Positions 36,257-44,171 of a stretch of DNA of 64,000 bases are shown piece by piece. How positions within the stretch are numbered: the stretch's first letter is position 1; each line of letters opens with the position of its first letter. The stretch is from Roseihalotalea indica (GTDB taxonomy: Bacteria; Bacteroidota; Bacteroidia; Cytophagales; Cyclobacteriaceae), in NCBI RefSeq assembly GCF_022458895.1, contig NZ_JAINFL010000004.1, positions 62,001 through 126,000 of the forward strand, in the 5' to 3' direction. The position numbers and the translations under genes were made by a program. The notes under the pieces are model-generated. The model ran no database searches and had not been told where the DNA came from. It saw only the letters and a program-made list of their open reading frames with translations.

Positions 36257-37168
36257 ATGAACCGACGTGATTTTTTAGCCTCCAGCACTCAGGCTGCTTT
36301 TGGAGCTATGCTATTACCCGAATTTCTAAAGCAGTCTCCTTTATTTTTTAAAATGTCACTGGCCGAATGGTCATTGCGAGAGCCTATTCGAAGCGGAGCC
36401 ATGACCAATATGGACTTCCCGCAGATAGCTAAAAAAGTTTATGGAATCAATGCGGTAGAGTATGTAAACCAGTTCTTTATGGATAAGGTAAAGGACCAGG
36501 ACTACCTGAAAGAACTCAAACAGCGGGCAGATGACCTGGGAGTTACCAACGTCATGATTATGATCGACTTATGGGATTACCCCACGGCCAGTCCTGATGA
36601 AGCGATGCGCTTGCAATCGGCCGAGAAGCACTATGAATGGATTGATGCTGCCCACGCCCTCGGCTGTCTCGGCGTCAGAGTGAACGCGAATGGCTACGAA
36701 GGAAAATCCGAAGAAGAAGCCGCCGATCTTTTCGTTGAAACCCTCACGCGCCTTTCTGATTATGCCAAGGCTGCCGAGATGAATGTTATGGTAGAGAACC
36801 ACGGAGGGCTGTCCTCTGACGGAAAATGGCTGGCTATGGTGATGGAAAAAGTAAATCGGGATAATGTAGGCACACTACCGGATTTTGGGAATGTAAACGT
36901 GTCCAAAACGGAAGAATACGATCGGTACCAACTAGTAGAAGAACTTATGCCTTATGCCAAAGGAGTTAGTGCTAAATCATTGGAGTTCAATCAGAAAGGC
37001 CAAGAGGCCAATATGGATTATGAGCGTCTTCTTACCATTGTTAAAGATGCAGGTTTCACTGGGTATGTAGGTATTGAGTTTGGCGGCGATCTTCAGAAAA
37101 TCAATAAAAAAGACGGAGTAATGCTCACTAAAAAACTGCTAGAGCGAGTAGGAGGAGCTGTTTCTTAA
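36257..37168 (+). CDS. Tat-exported sugar phosphate isomerase/epimerase-like TIM barrel
   Basis: A 303-residue xylose-isomerase-like TIM-barrel protein. The N-terminus (MNRRDFLASSTQAAFGAMLL) is a twin-arginine signal, so it is likely exported folded. The barrel shows typical ligand blocks: VMIMIDLWDYP, LGCLGVRVNANG, MNVMVENHGG, NVGTLPDFGNVNV and GYVGIEFGGD, where Glu, Asp and His side chains would bind a divalent metal. Bacteroidota encode many paralogues acting on free sugars or inositols; the substrate cannot be fixed. It is divergent from the sulfatase, with a 72-bp shared promoter region. Confidence 0.85.
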   Translation: MNRRDFLASSTQAAFGAMLLPEFLKQSPLFFKMSLAEWSLREPIRSGAMTNMDFPQIAKKVYGINAVEYVNQFFMDKVKDQDYLKELKQRADDLGVTNVMIMIDLWDYPTASPDEAMRLQSAEKHYEWIDAAHALGCLGVRVNANGYEGKSEEEAADLFVETLTRLSDYAKAAEMNVMVENHGGLSSDGKWLAMVMEKVNRDNVGTLPDFGNVNVSKTEEYDRYQLVEELMPYAKGVSAKSLEFNQKGQEANMDYERLLTIVKDAGFTGYVGIEFGGDLQKINKKDGVMLTKKLLERVGGAVS

Positions 37169-37240
37169 AGACAATGAACAACGAACAACGAACAATGTGC
37201 AATGAGAAATGAACAGTGAACAGTTGAAAAATTTAAATTT

Positions 37241-37306
37241 GCTAACTGCTAACTGCTAACTGCTAACTGCTAACTGCTAACTGCTAACTGCTAACTGCTA
37301 ACTGCT
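37241..37306. repeat. Heptanucleotide tandem repeat, nine copies
   Basis: GCTAACT repeated nine times without error (37241-37303) plus GCT. Just upstream (about 37172-37230) is a degenerate AACGAACAATGAACAGTGAA-like tract. It lies in the gap before the ompH gene, about 120 bp from its ATG. Confidence 0.95.
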
Positions 37307-37424
37307 CTGTTGTTAAGAAATGTTAAATATTGAAGTGGAATTAGGTATGGTTCAAGGGTTTCTGTATTTTTAAGATTCGAAAAATATGATAACTGACCCG
37401 AACTTTTGTATTTAACACCTAATC

Positions 37425-37976
37425 ATGAGAAACAGTATTTTAATATTCGTCTGCTTACTGTCTGCCTTTAGTCTTAACGCTCAGGCGCAGGATTTAAAAA
37501 TTGGAGTGGTGCAATCTGATTTCATACTAGCGCAGCTGCCCGAAACCAAAACTGCTCAGCAGGATATTGCCACCTTCGAGAAAAAGCTGAATAATAAAAT
37601 ACTGGCCATGCGGCAAGGGTTAGAACAACAATACGCCGCTTACCAGCAAAACTCAGCTAATCTACCTGACTCAGTACGAGCCGAGCGGGAACAGGAGTTG
37701 CAAGCTCTTCAGCAGGATATTACGCAGGAGCAGCGAACCGCCCAGCAACAGATGCAGTTCAAAGTGATGCAGTCTATGAACCCTATTGAGCAGAAGGTGC
37801 GGCAGACAATCGATTCAGTAGCCCAGGCTAACGGCTATACCCATGTTTTTCCAAATAGCCTCAGTAATCAGCCCATTTTCCTGTATATCCAGAAACCGGA
37901 TGAAGCCAACATAACTCCGTTGGTAATGGAAGCCCTTGGGATATCAACAGCGGCAGCAGATACCAGCGGAAAATAA
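37425..37976 (+). CDS. OmpH/Skp-family periplasmic chaperone
   Basis: A 183-residue protein with signal peptide (MRNSILIFVCLLSAFSLNAQ...) and a long helical, Gln-rich hairpin (residues about 45-125: TFEKKLNNKILAMRQGLEQQ, then AEREQELQALQQDI), the Skp jellyfish-tentacle pattern. The start of the mature part (LKIGVVQSDFILAQLPE) and the C-terminal strand segment (HVFPNSLSNQPIFLYI) match OmpH proteins, which bind unfolded outer-membrane proteins in the periplasm. It is a lone gene, not linked to bamA or lpxD as in many bacteria, and may be one of several copies. Confidence 0.9.
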   Translation: MRNSILIFVCLLSAFSLNAQAQDLKIGVVQSDFILAQLPETKTAQQDIATFEKKLNNKILAMRQGLEQQYAAYQQNSANLPDSVRAEREQELQALQQDITQEQRTAQQQMQFKVMQSMNPIEQKVRQTIDSVAQANGYTHVFPNSLSNQPIFLYIQKPDEANITPLVMEALGISTAAADTSGK

Positions 37977-38320
37977 TCACCTCGAAAAATTTGCTAAAAA
38001 CGACAGCTGGTAACCTATTGGTCTATACTAAAGCTTGTCCAAATCATTGAGGAGGCTCAATTTTCTTCTGAAAGTCTTATCTGACCAAGCAGGTAAATGT
38101 TACCGGAGCTAGTCAGCAGGAGGTTGTGTGGAAGGATCGGCCTCCTGCTGAATGCCAACTGCTTTTTTGTTAGCTTTCGTTTACCCAAGGGCAATCTTAC
38201 TATCCGCGAGATTCCATATGCTGCCCGCTTCAAGAAAGTGATCATGTGCTCTGGCTATGGTGTGAAAAATATTTAACTTATGAGCTGCAAATCACACTAT
38301 CTAGATTATTACTCAGCTGC
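37977..38320. other. Gene-free spacer with hairpin copy C
   Basis: 344 bp between ompH and the FAD oxidoreductase. Contains the hairpin at 38114-38150 and nothing else I can identify. Confidence 0.5.
38114..38150. repeat. Intergenic GGAGG/CCTCC hairpin, copy C
   Basis: CAGCAGGAGG (38114-38123) pairs perfectly with CCTCCTGCTG (38141-38150), loop 17 nt. No T-tract follows. Confidence 0.55.
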
Positions 38321-39820
38321 ATGACCAACCTAAAAAGACGCGATTTCATCAGAAATACGCTAATCGCCGGAGCCAGCACTTCGCTTATGCCCTCGGATAT
38401 TTTGAACCAGGGAAACAATGCCTTACCGGAAAGCCCACAAGGAAAGCCACGAACCGCCTCCCCTAAGAAAGTGATTGTTGCCGGGGCGGGCATTTCCGGG
38501 CTTTGTTGTGCATACGAACTCATGAAGAATGGTCATGAGGTGGTAGTGCTGGAAGCGAGTGGCAGACATGGAGGGCATGTATACACCGGCCGGGATGGTT
38601 TGTCGGAAGGTTTGTATACGGATTATGGCGCTGATCATATTACAAAACCTGGCTACGAGCGGTTTTTCGAGTATGTGAAGGAATTTGATTTGCCAGTGCT
38701 GGAGTACCCGAACGCGGAAGGCTCAGAAGCAGCTCCTGGCAGGAAAGGCCTCACCATGATGAATGGGGAGTTTTATACTGATGAAATGCTCTCTAAACCA
38801 GATGTGCTCCGTAAGTTTGGTTTTAATGATCGGGAAGTTGAGTTTTTATCTCAAAACCCCTGGTATGCACTAAGATCATTTTACGTAAACAATTATCTGG
38901 ATAAGTTCAAAGACCCTTTTCAGCCATTCGGGGTGGGTTATGATGATCTGGATAACATCCCGATTGCTGACATTTATAAAAAAGAAGGAGCTTCTGATGC
39001 GGCGCTTGGGTATATGGGCGGAAAAACAACTTCGGCTCTGTATGCTTTGTGGCGAATGTCGGTAGAACGATCCCGGGGAATTCCCCTTTCTCAGGGCGAT
39101 ACGTATCGTCTAAAGGGTGGTAATCAGCAGCTTCCCACGGCTTTTGCCAAAAAGCTGGGTTCTCGCATCTGGTTAAATCACCCCATTCAATCGATCCGGC
39201 ACGGAGAAACGGGAGTGACTGTAACGTATAAAGCATACGGGTATGATGAGGAACTGGAAATGAGCGCAGATTATCTGGTTAATGGCATTACCCTGCCAGT
39301 GTTTAGGAATATTCCCGTTACCCCGGCACTGTCACCCGAAAAACAATACGTGGTAGATAACCTAACGTATAGCTCACACCCCTTTTATGTGTTTGAGGCC
39401 AGTACTAAATTCTGGCTCGATGATGGGTTTGAAAGTATTAATATGTCGTTTGAGAATCCTAATATTTTCTTCATTTGGGAAGAGCCCACTGGTGTGGACA
39501 CAGACCGGGTATTGTTAAAAGCTTATGGCCCGGGAGGGCTTTCTCCGCAGCGCGTGTTAGCCTCTTTCCGGGAGGTTTATCCGGGTAAGAAAGATACCAT
39601 CTACCAGGCCCTAACGTATGACTGGACAAAAGACAAACATGCCCCTGCCTGTGAAATGAGGCCGTTTCCCATCGGAGAAATGCATAAATTCTGGCCCCAG
39701 ATCATTCAGCCCGACGGTCGCATATATTTCACCGGCACTTATGCCGATAACCTAAGCCGGGGTATGGAATCTTGTATTCGGTCGGCACAGCGGGTGGCTC
39801 AGGAAATTCATCAAATCTGA
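38321..39820 (+). CDS. Tat-exported FAD-dependent amine oxidase-like protein
   Basis: A flavin amine-oxidase family protein of about 499 residues. ATG 38321 is chosen because it gives a twin-arginine signal (TNLKRRDFIRNTLIAGA); the frame extends 25 codons further upstream without signal features. The dinucleotide-binding motif is VIVAGAGISGLCCAYELMK, then EVVVLEASGRHGGH, and the C-terminal FAD-contact segment is RIYFTGTYADNLSRGMESCI. Relatives oxidise amines, amino acids or carotenoids; nothing here fixes the substrate. It is followed 25 bp later by a cytochrome c gene, which could receive its electrons (inference). Confidence 0.88.
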   Translation: MTNLKRRDFIRNTLIAGASTSLMPSDILNQGNNALPESPQGKPRTASPKKVIVAGAGISGLCCAYELMKNGHEVVVLEASGRHGGHVYTGRDGLSEGLYTDYGADHITKPGYERFFEYVKEFDLPVLEYPNAEGSEAAPGRKGLTMMNGEFYTDEMLSKPDVLRKFGFNDREVEFLSQNPWYALRSFYVNNYLDKFKDPFQPFGVGYDDLDNIPIADIYKKEGASDAALGYMGGKTTSALYALWRMSVERSRGIPLSQGDTYRLKGGNQQLPTAFAKKLGSRIWLNHPIQSIRHGETGVTVTYKAYGYDEELEMSADYLVNGITLPVFRNIPVTPALSPEKQYVVDNLTYSSHPFYVFEASTKFWLDDGFESINMSFENPNIFFIWEEPTGVDTDRVLLKAYGPGGLSPQRVLASFREVYPGKKDTIYQALTYDWTKDKHAPACEMRPFPIGEMHKFWPQIIQPDGRIYFTGTYADNLSRGMESCIRSAQRVAQEIHQI

Positions 39821-39845
39821 TCTTGTTTTAGTAAGTCTTCAAACC

Positions 39846-40667
39846 ATGTTAAGGGAAATTACGAGTTTTGCCATGTTCATGGCGGTTGCGTTCGGTATGC
39901 ATTCTGTTAAGCTAATTGAATCTTCTGATACTAGTGATTTTAATAATAGCCTATCACCAGATAATATTGTGTCGATCGATGCCCGAATTTCAGAAGATAC
40001 AGTCCAGCAGAAAGGAGCAAATCATCCCCCGATAGTTAAAATTCTAAAGCCCGAGCCAGGCGGAGCCTACCCGGTTGATACTCGGATTGCTTATGAAGTT
40101 AGTGTGTCTGATCAGGAAGATGGTGAATCAAAATACGATGAAATCAATGCCAGTGAGGTATTTCTGGAAGTTAAATACGTGGCCGATACTTCCAATGCAC
40201 GTAAGCTACTGCAAAACGAGATAGAAGATGATCCGGTAGGACTGGCCGCTATGAAAACTTCTAATTGCTTTAACTGTCATGGGTTTGATGAACCACTCAT
40301 TGGTCCATCTTTCCGTGAAATAAGTGAGCGATATACCAACGAAGATTCTATGGTAAATACACTGGTTCAGCGAGTAATTGAAGGTTCCTCAGGTATTTGG
40401 GGTAGTACAGTAATGCCCTCTCATCCGGAATTATCATCAGAAAATATTAAAGAAATTATCCATTGGATTTTAGAGAATACATCTAACCCCAATATTCAGT
40501 ATTATACCGGGACGGATGGAATATTTCAACTGAAACTGCCCAAAGGCAACACCACCGGGGCTTTTGTTCTCACTGCTACCTATACCGACCACGGATCAAG
40601 TGATGATAACTTGCAGAAATTAAAAGGGCAAGCCGTAATACTGATTAAGGCCGATACATTGCCATAA
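39846..40667 (+). CDS. Exported c-type cytochrome with Ig-like flanks
   Basis: A 273-residue protein with a hydrophobic N-terminus (TSFAMFMAVAFGM). Residues about 57-120 (HPPIVKILKPEPGGAYPVDT, then YEVSVSDQEDGE) look like an Ig-like domain, and about 130-220 form a single-haem cytochrome c: haem motif CFNCHG near residue 140 and distal Met in TVMPSHPEL. The C-terminus (LPKGNTTGAFVLTATYTDHG) is another beta domain. The same Ig-cytochrome-beta order is found at the C-terminus of PQQ-dependent sugar dehydrogenases of Bacteroidota; here it stands without the PQQ propeller. Directly follows the FAD oxidoreductase by 25 bp, a plausible electron donor. Confidence 0.83.
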   Translation: MLREITSFAMFMAVAFGMHSVKLIESSDTSDFNNSLSPDNIVSIDARISEDTVQQKGANHPPIVKILKPEPGGAYPVDTRIAYEVSVSDQEDGESKYDEINASEVFLEVKYVADTSNARKLLQNEIEDDPVGLAAMKTSNCFNCHGFDEPLIGPSFREISERYTNEDSMVNTLVQRVIEGSSGIWGSTVMPSHPELSSENIKEIIHWILENTSNPNIQYYTGTDGIFQLKLPKGNTTGAFVLTATYTDHGSSDDNLQKLKGQAVILIKADTLP

Positions 40668-40697
40668 CAGGAACATCGCCCAAAAAAGGCTGAAACC

Positions 40698-40955
40698 TTA
40701 ATTTTCCGGGGTTGGCAAACCTTCATCAACAATCAGCTTCTTCACGCGTAGCCGGTCAACCGTCAGATCACCGATTACCAGTTTTTGAATGCGGCCTTTT
40801 TTTAACGCTAGCGATCCAATCGCCAGAGTTCCGATAGCGGCCGCTCCAATAGCCAATGCACCCACCGCAGTAACCGTGAGTGCTGTCGCAACCCTGCTTA
40901 GCGCGATCTGACCAATTGCAATTGGAACGAGGGGTTTCTTGTTGTGTCGTTTCAT
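40698..40955 (-). CDS. Small conserved repeat protein, unknown function
   Basis: An 85-residue protein, MKRHNKKPLVPIAIGQIALS onward. Its middle is built of short Ala/Gly/Ile steps (VGALAIGAAAIGTLAIGSLA), and the C-terminal third repeats KxLxIGDLTVDRLRVKKLIV. The five-to-six residue periodicity suggests a small left- or right-handed beta-helix or a membrane-lying segment. Proteins of this look are widespread in bacteria but I know no function. It stands alone, convergent with the cytochrome gene. Confidence 0.65.
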   Translation of the reverse strand: MKRHNKKPLVPIAIGQIALSRVATALTVTAVGALAIGAAAIGTLAIGSLALKKGRIQKLVIGDLTVDRLRVKKLIVDEGLPTPEN

Positions 40956-41202
40956 AGGTTTAGCTTATGTGTAACAAATAATTAACTTCCGTTAACTCAA
41001 ATCGTTATGACTGCCTCAGTTTATTTTGTGGCGTTGAGGCTACCATTGCGCTAATACTTATTGTAGTATTGTGGTTAAGTAACTGAAACACAATTAATTT
41101 AAAATGAGGTTGCTTCATAAGTTGTTAATTGTCAGATATTTATTCGCTCATTAACCCCTCGATAATTCATTTCTTACACTTACTACCAATAGACTAATAA
41201 TC

Positions 41203-42006
41203 ATGAAAAAACGTATTGCAATTTTAGGAGGCGGGAACCTGGGAAAGGCTATTGCCATTGGCCTGGCTAGCACTAACCAATACGAGGCTGGCGATATTAC
41301 CGTGACCAAGCGGCGAATGCACAGCACCGACGATCTTAAGGCCGAAGGCATTCGCATAAGCACCAATAATCGAGAGGCTGTTGAACAATCCGATCTGATT
41401 TTACTTTGTGTACAGCCCAAGCAGTTAGAGTATTTGTTGGTAGAAATCCGGGATGTGCTGAACCCTAAAAGGCATGTACTGGTGTCTACTATCACTGGGG
41501 TGAGTATTAGTGATATTGCCCAACTTACCCTGGAAGATTTTCCTATCATCCGAGCCATGCCGAATACCGCGATTGCCATTCGGGAATCAATGACATGTAT
41601 AGCTGCCAAGAATGCATCGGAGGAGGTGCTTAGCCAGGTGCAGGAGATTTTTGACGTGATGGGGGCCACACTGGTGATTGATGAGGAACTGATGGCGGCG
41701 GCTACGGTTTTGGGGGCCAGTGGCATTGCTTTTTGCTTACGCTACATTCGGGCGGCGGCCCAGGGCGGAATTCAAATGGGCTTTCATGCTGAGGAAGCTC
41801 AGAAAATAGCGGTTCAGGTTTGCCGCGGCGCAGCTTCACTGATTTTACAGAAAAAACAGCATCCGGAAATGGAGATTGATAAAGTAACCACCCCCCAGGG
41901 TTGCACCATTGAGGGGCTCAATGAAATGGAACATAATGGTTTAAGTTCAGCTGTGATCAAAGGGATCGTAGCCTCGCATAAGCGGATTGCTAATATTAAA
42001 GATTAA
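41203..42006 (+). CDS. proC: Pyrroline-5-carboxylate reductase
   Basis: A 267-residue NAD(P)H-dependent reductase making proline from pyrroline-5-carboxylate. Rossmann motif IAILGGGNLGKAIAIGLA at the N-terminus; PIIRAMPNTAIAIRESMT and the C-terminal signature VTTPQGCTIEGLNEME are diagnostic of ProC. It is 420 bp upstream of the arginine operon on the same strand; the two pathways share glutamate as precursor, and proC is often found in Bacteroidota arginine gene groups. Hairpin copy D follows its stop. Confidence 0.95.
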   Translation: MKKRIAILGGGNLGKAIAIGLASTNQYEAGDITVTKRRMHSTDDLKAEGIRISTNNREAVEQSDLILLCVQPKQLEYLLVEIRDVLNPKRHVLVSTITGVSISDIAQLTLEDFPIIRAMPNTAIAIRESMTCIAAKNASEEVLSQVQEIFDVMGATLVIDEELMAAATVLGASGIAFCLRYIRAAAQGGIQMGFHAEEAQKIAVQVCRGAASLILQKKQHPEMEIDKVTTPQGCTIEGLNEMEHNGLSSAVIKGIVASHKRIANIKD

Positions 42007-42426
42007 GAATTTGTATAATAGGTGTTACGGGAGGCGGTACAGGAGGCAATAAAGTAGACCTGCATCTTACCAACCGCCTCCTACAAATAACGATAGTCGT
42101 ATTCGGGCAATCACTATGGTGCAGGACACGTTAGGGCCGTTCTTCAGTTGGAAAAATCATACTACTTTGGCTCAAATAGGTTCAAGGGGCGCAAATTGAG
42201 ACAAGTGGGAGCCGTCAAAAATAGGGGTGAAGGGGAAAATCATTCCTTCTTCTGCAAAAAAGAACGTCTGTGGCTTTCCATTGTATAAATCCAAATGTAA
42301 TTTCAAGCCAATTTTTTAGCAGCATGGGTGATTAACATGTATCAGGGTTTTTTTGACTGAAAATCCCCTTTTTCTGGCTTTTCACCGGTGTTTTTAACTA
42401 CCAAATCTACGTATGATAGCCATCCT
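42007..42426. other. Gene-free region before the arginine operon
   Basis: 420 bp containing hairpin copy D near the 5' side and presumably the promoter of argF'. I see no ARG-box match and no clear TAnnTTTG element. Confidence 0.5.
42029..42082. repeat. Intergenic GGAGG/CCTCC hairpin, copy D
   Basis: GGGAGGCGGT (42029-42038) pairs with ACCGCCTCCT (42073-42082), one G-U; the 34-nt loop carries a second GGAGGC (42042-42047). It starts 22 bp after proC. No T-tract. Confidence 0.5.
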
Positions 42427-43371
42427 ATGAAGCATTTTACCTCCGTCCATGATGTTGCTGACTGGCCTGCATTGTGGCAAAAAGTGGAACAAATAAAAGC
42501 TGATCCGCAAGGACGAAAAACCCTGGGCAACAACAAGGCCATGTGCCTGATCTTCCTGAATTCCAGCCTGCGAACCCGATTAAGTACCCAACGAGCCGCC
42601 ATGAATATCGGGCTGGATACAGTAGTATTTGACATCAACCAGGGAGGGTGGCAGTTAGAAATGGTCGATGGCACAATCATGAATGGCTCTACCGCCGAGC
42701 ATGTGAAAGAAGCGGCCGCAGTTATTGGCGCCTATTATGATATTATCGGGATTCGATCATTTGCTCAACTTAAAGATCGGGATGAGGATGCTGAAGAGAC
42801 GATCATCCGCCAGTTTAAAAAGTACGCTGGAGTTCCGATCATTAGTCTGGAGTCTTCCATCCGTCACCCTTTGCAGTCGCTTACGGATCTGATCACTATT
42901 GAAGAGTATAAGAAGGTTGAGAAACCCAAAGTGGTACTGAGCTGGGCCCCGCATCCTCGAGCGTTACCGCAGGCCGTGGCCAATTCTTTCCTGGAGTGGA
43001 TGCATGAGACCGAGTATGAGCTGGTGCTAACCCATCCTGAAGGGTACGAACTGTCGGAAGACTTTACCCAGGGTGTGAAGGTGATATATGATCAGCAACA
43101 GGCTTTGGAAGGGGCTGACTTCGTCTATGTGAAGAACTGGTCATCTTACAAAGACTACGGAAAAATACTGCGGCAGGATGATGCCTGGATGATGACTGCT
43201 GAAAAGATGAAACACACCCGAGAAGCTTATTTTATGCACTGCCTGCCCGTACGGCGCAATGTAGTGGTAGCCGATGATGTGATTGACAGCCCCAATAGTC
43301 TGGTTATTCCGCAGGCAGCTCATCGCGTGACAGCGGCTCAAACTGTACTAGAATTGATACTTGCCTCATGA
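42427..43371 (+). CDS. argF': N-acylornithine carbamoyltransferase (probably N-succinyl type)
   Basis: A 314-residue transcarbamylase of the Bacteroidota/Xanthomonas type acting on N-acylated ornithine. ATG 42427 is preferred over the in-frame GTG 42388. The carbamoyl-phosphate site is FLNSSLRTRLSTQ; other motifs are IGIRSFAQL, RHPLQSLTDL and MHCLPVRRNVVVADDVID. At residue 90, where N-acetylornithine enzymes have Glu (Glu92 of Xanthomonas) and the Bacteroides fragilis N-succinylornithine enzyme has Pro90, this protein has Ala (NGSTAEHVKE). Published swaps at this site convert specificity to succinylornithine, so the succinyl route is favoured. Overlaps argB by 4 bp. Confidence 0.92.
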   Translation: MKHFTSVHDVADWPALWQKVEQIKADPQGRKTLGNNKAMCLIFLNSSLRTRLSTQRAAMNIGLDTVVFDINQGGWQLEMVDGTIMNGSTAEHVKEAAAVIGAYYDIIGIRSFAQLKDRDEDAEETIIRQFKKYAGVPIISLESSIRHPLQSLTDLITIEEYKKVEKPKVVLSWAPHPRALPQAVANSFLEWMHETEYELVLTHPEGYELSEDFTQGVKVIYDQQQALEGADFVYVKNWSSYKDYGKILRQDDAWMMTAEKMKHTREAYFMHCLPVRRNVVVADDVIDSPNSLVIPQAAHRVTAAQTVLELILAS

Positions 43372-44171
43372 GCCAGCTCAGTGTGATTAAGATCGGGGGC
43401 AAGGTGATTGATCAGCCCGATGCTTTACAAAAATTTTTAACCGGTTTTTCCCGTATTCCATCTCCCAAAATACTGGTACACGGGGGAGGTACATCTGCTT
43501 CTCAATTTGCCGAGAAAGTAGGCGTCCCGGTGCAGATGGTTGAGGGGCGGCGGATTACCGATGCTGCCATGCTTAAGGTCGTGGTGATGATTTATGCCGG
43601 GTGGGTTAACAAGCAGATTGTTAGTGGTTTACAGGCTAGAAGCAATCAGGCATTAGGAGTTACTGGTGCCGATTTAAACCTGATCAAATCTCGTAAAAGA
43701 CCTCCTCAACCCATTGATTTTGGCTATGTGGGAGATGTTACGCAGGTAAATAGCGCTGCACTGAAAGGTCTGCTGGAGCAGGGAGTGGTACCGGTACTGG
43801 CCCCAATCACCCATGATGGGAAAGGCAATCTGCTGAACACAAATGCTGATACGATCGCCGCGGAGGTTGCCATGGCTATGGCCAGCGATTACGACGTTCA
43901 TGTGGGTTTCTGTTTTGAAAAAAAAGGTGTGTTGTTGGATGTAGAAGATGAGAATTCTGTGCTGAATACATTATCTTATCGTAAATTCCAGGAATTGCGA
44001 GCAATAGAAAAAATTAATGCTGGTATGATTCCCAAGTTAGATAACGCATTTCGTATTTTAGAATCAGGCGTTGGTAGTGTGCGGGTTATGCATTTTGGGG
44101 ATATTAACCACTGGACAGAAACCTTTAGCTCAAATCAATATTTTTTAGGAACCAAGTTACAAACAACATGA
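43368..44171 (+). CDS. argB: Acetylglutamate (N-acylglutamate) kinase
   Basis: A 267-residue amino-acid kinase phosphorylating N-acylglutamate in arginine synthesis. Motifs: VIKIGGKVID at the N-terminus, ILVHGGGTSASQFAEKVG, GRRITDAAMLKVVVMI, ALGVTGADLNLI and NTNADTIAAEVAMAMA. ATGA overlaps join it to argF' upstream (43368-43371) and argE downstream (44168-44171), showing tight translational coupling. If the operon uses succinylated intermediates, this kinase would act on N-succinylglutamate (inference). Confidence 0.96.
   Translation: MSQLSVIKIGGKVIDQPDALQKFLTGFSRIPSPKILVHGGGTSASQFAEKVGVPVQMVEGRRITDAAMLKVVVMIYAGWVNKQIVSGLQARSNQALGVTGADLNLIKSRKRPPQPIDFGYVGDVTQVNSAALKGLLEQGVVPVLAPITHDGKGNLLNTNADTIAAEVAMAMASDYDVHVGFCFEKKGVLLDVEDENSVLNTLSYRKFQELRAIEKINAGMIPKLDNAFRILESGVGSVRVMHFGDINHWTETFSSNQYFLGTKLQTT

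Noticed and set aside
37241..37306. Possible CRISPR array
   Set aside because: Repeat unit is only 7 bp with no spacers, and no cas genes are present.
42121..42426. ARG box before argF'
   Set aside because: No match to the ARG-box palindrome consensus; only loosely AT-rich sequence such as TGTATAAATCC.
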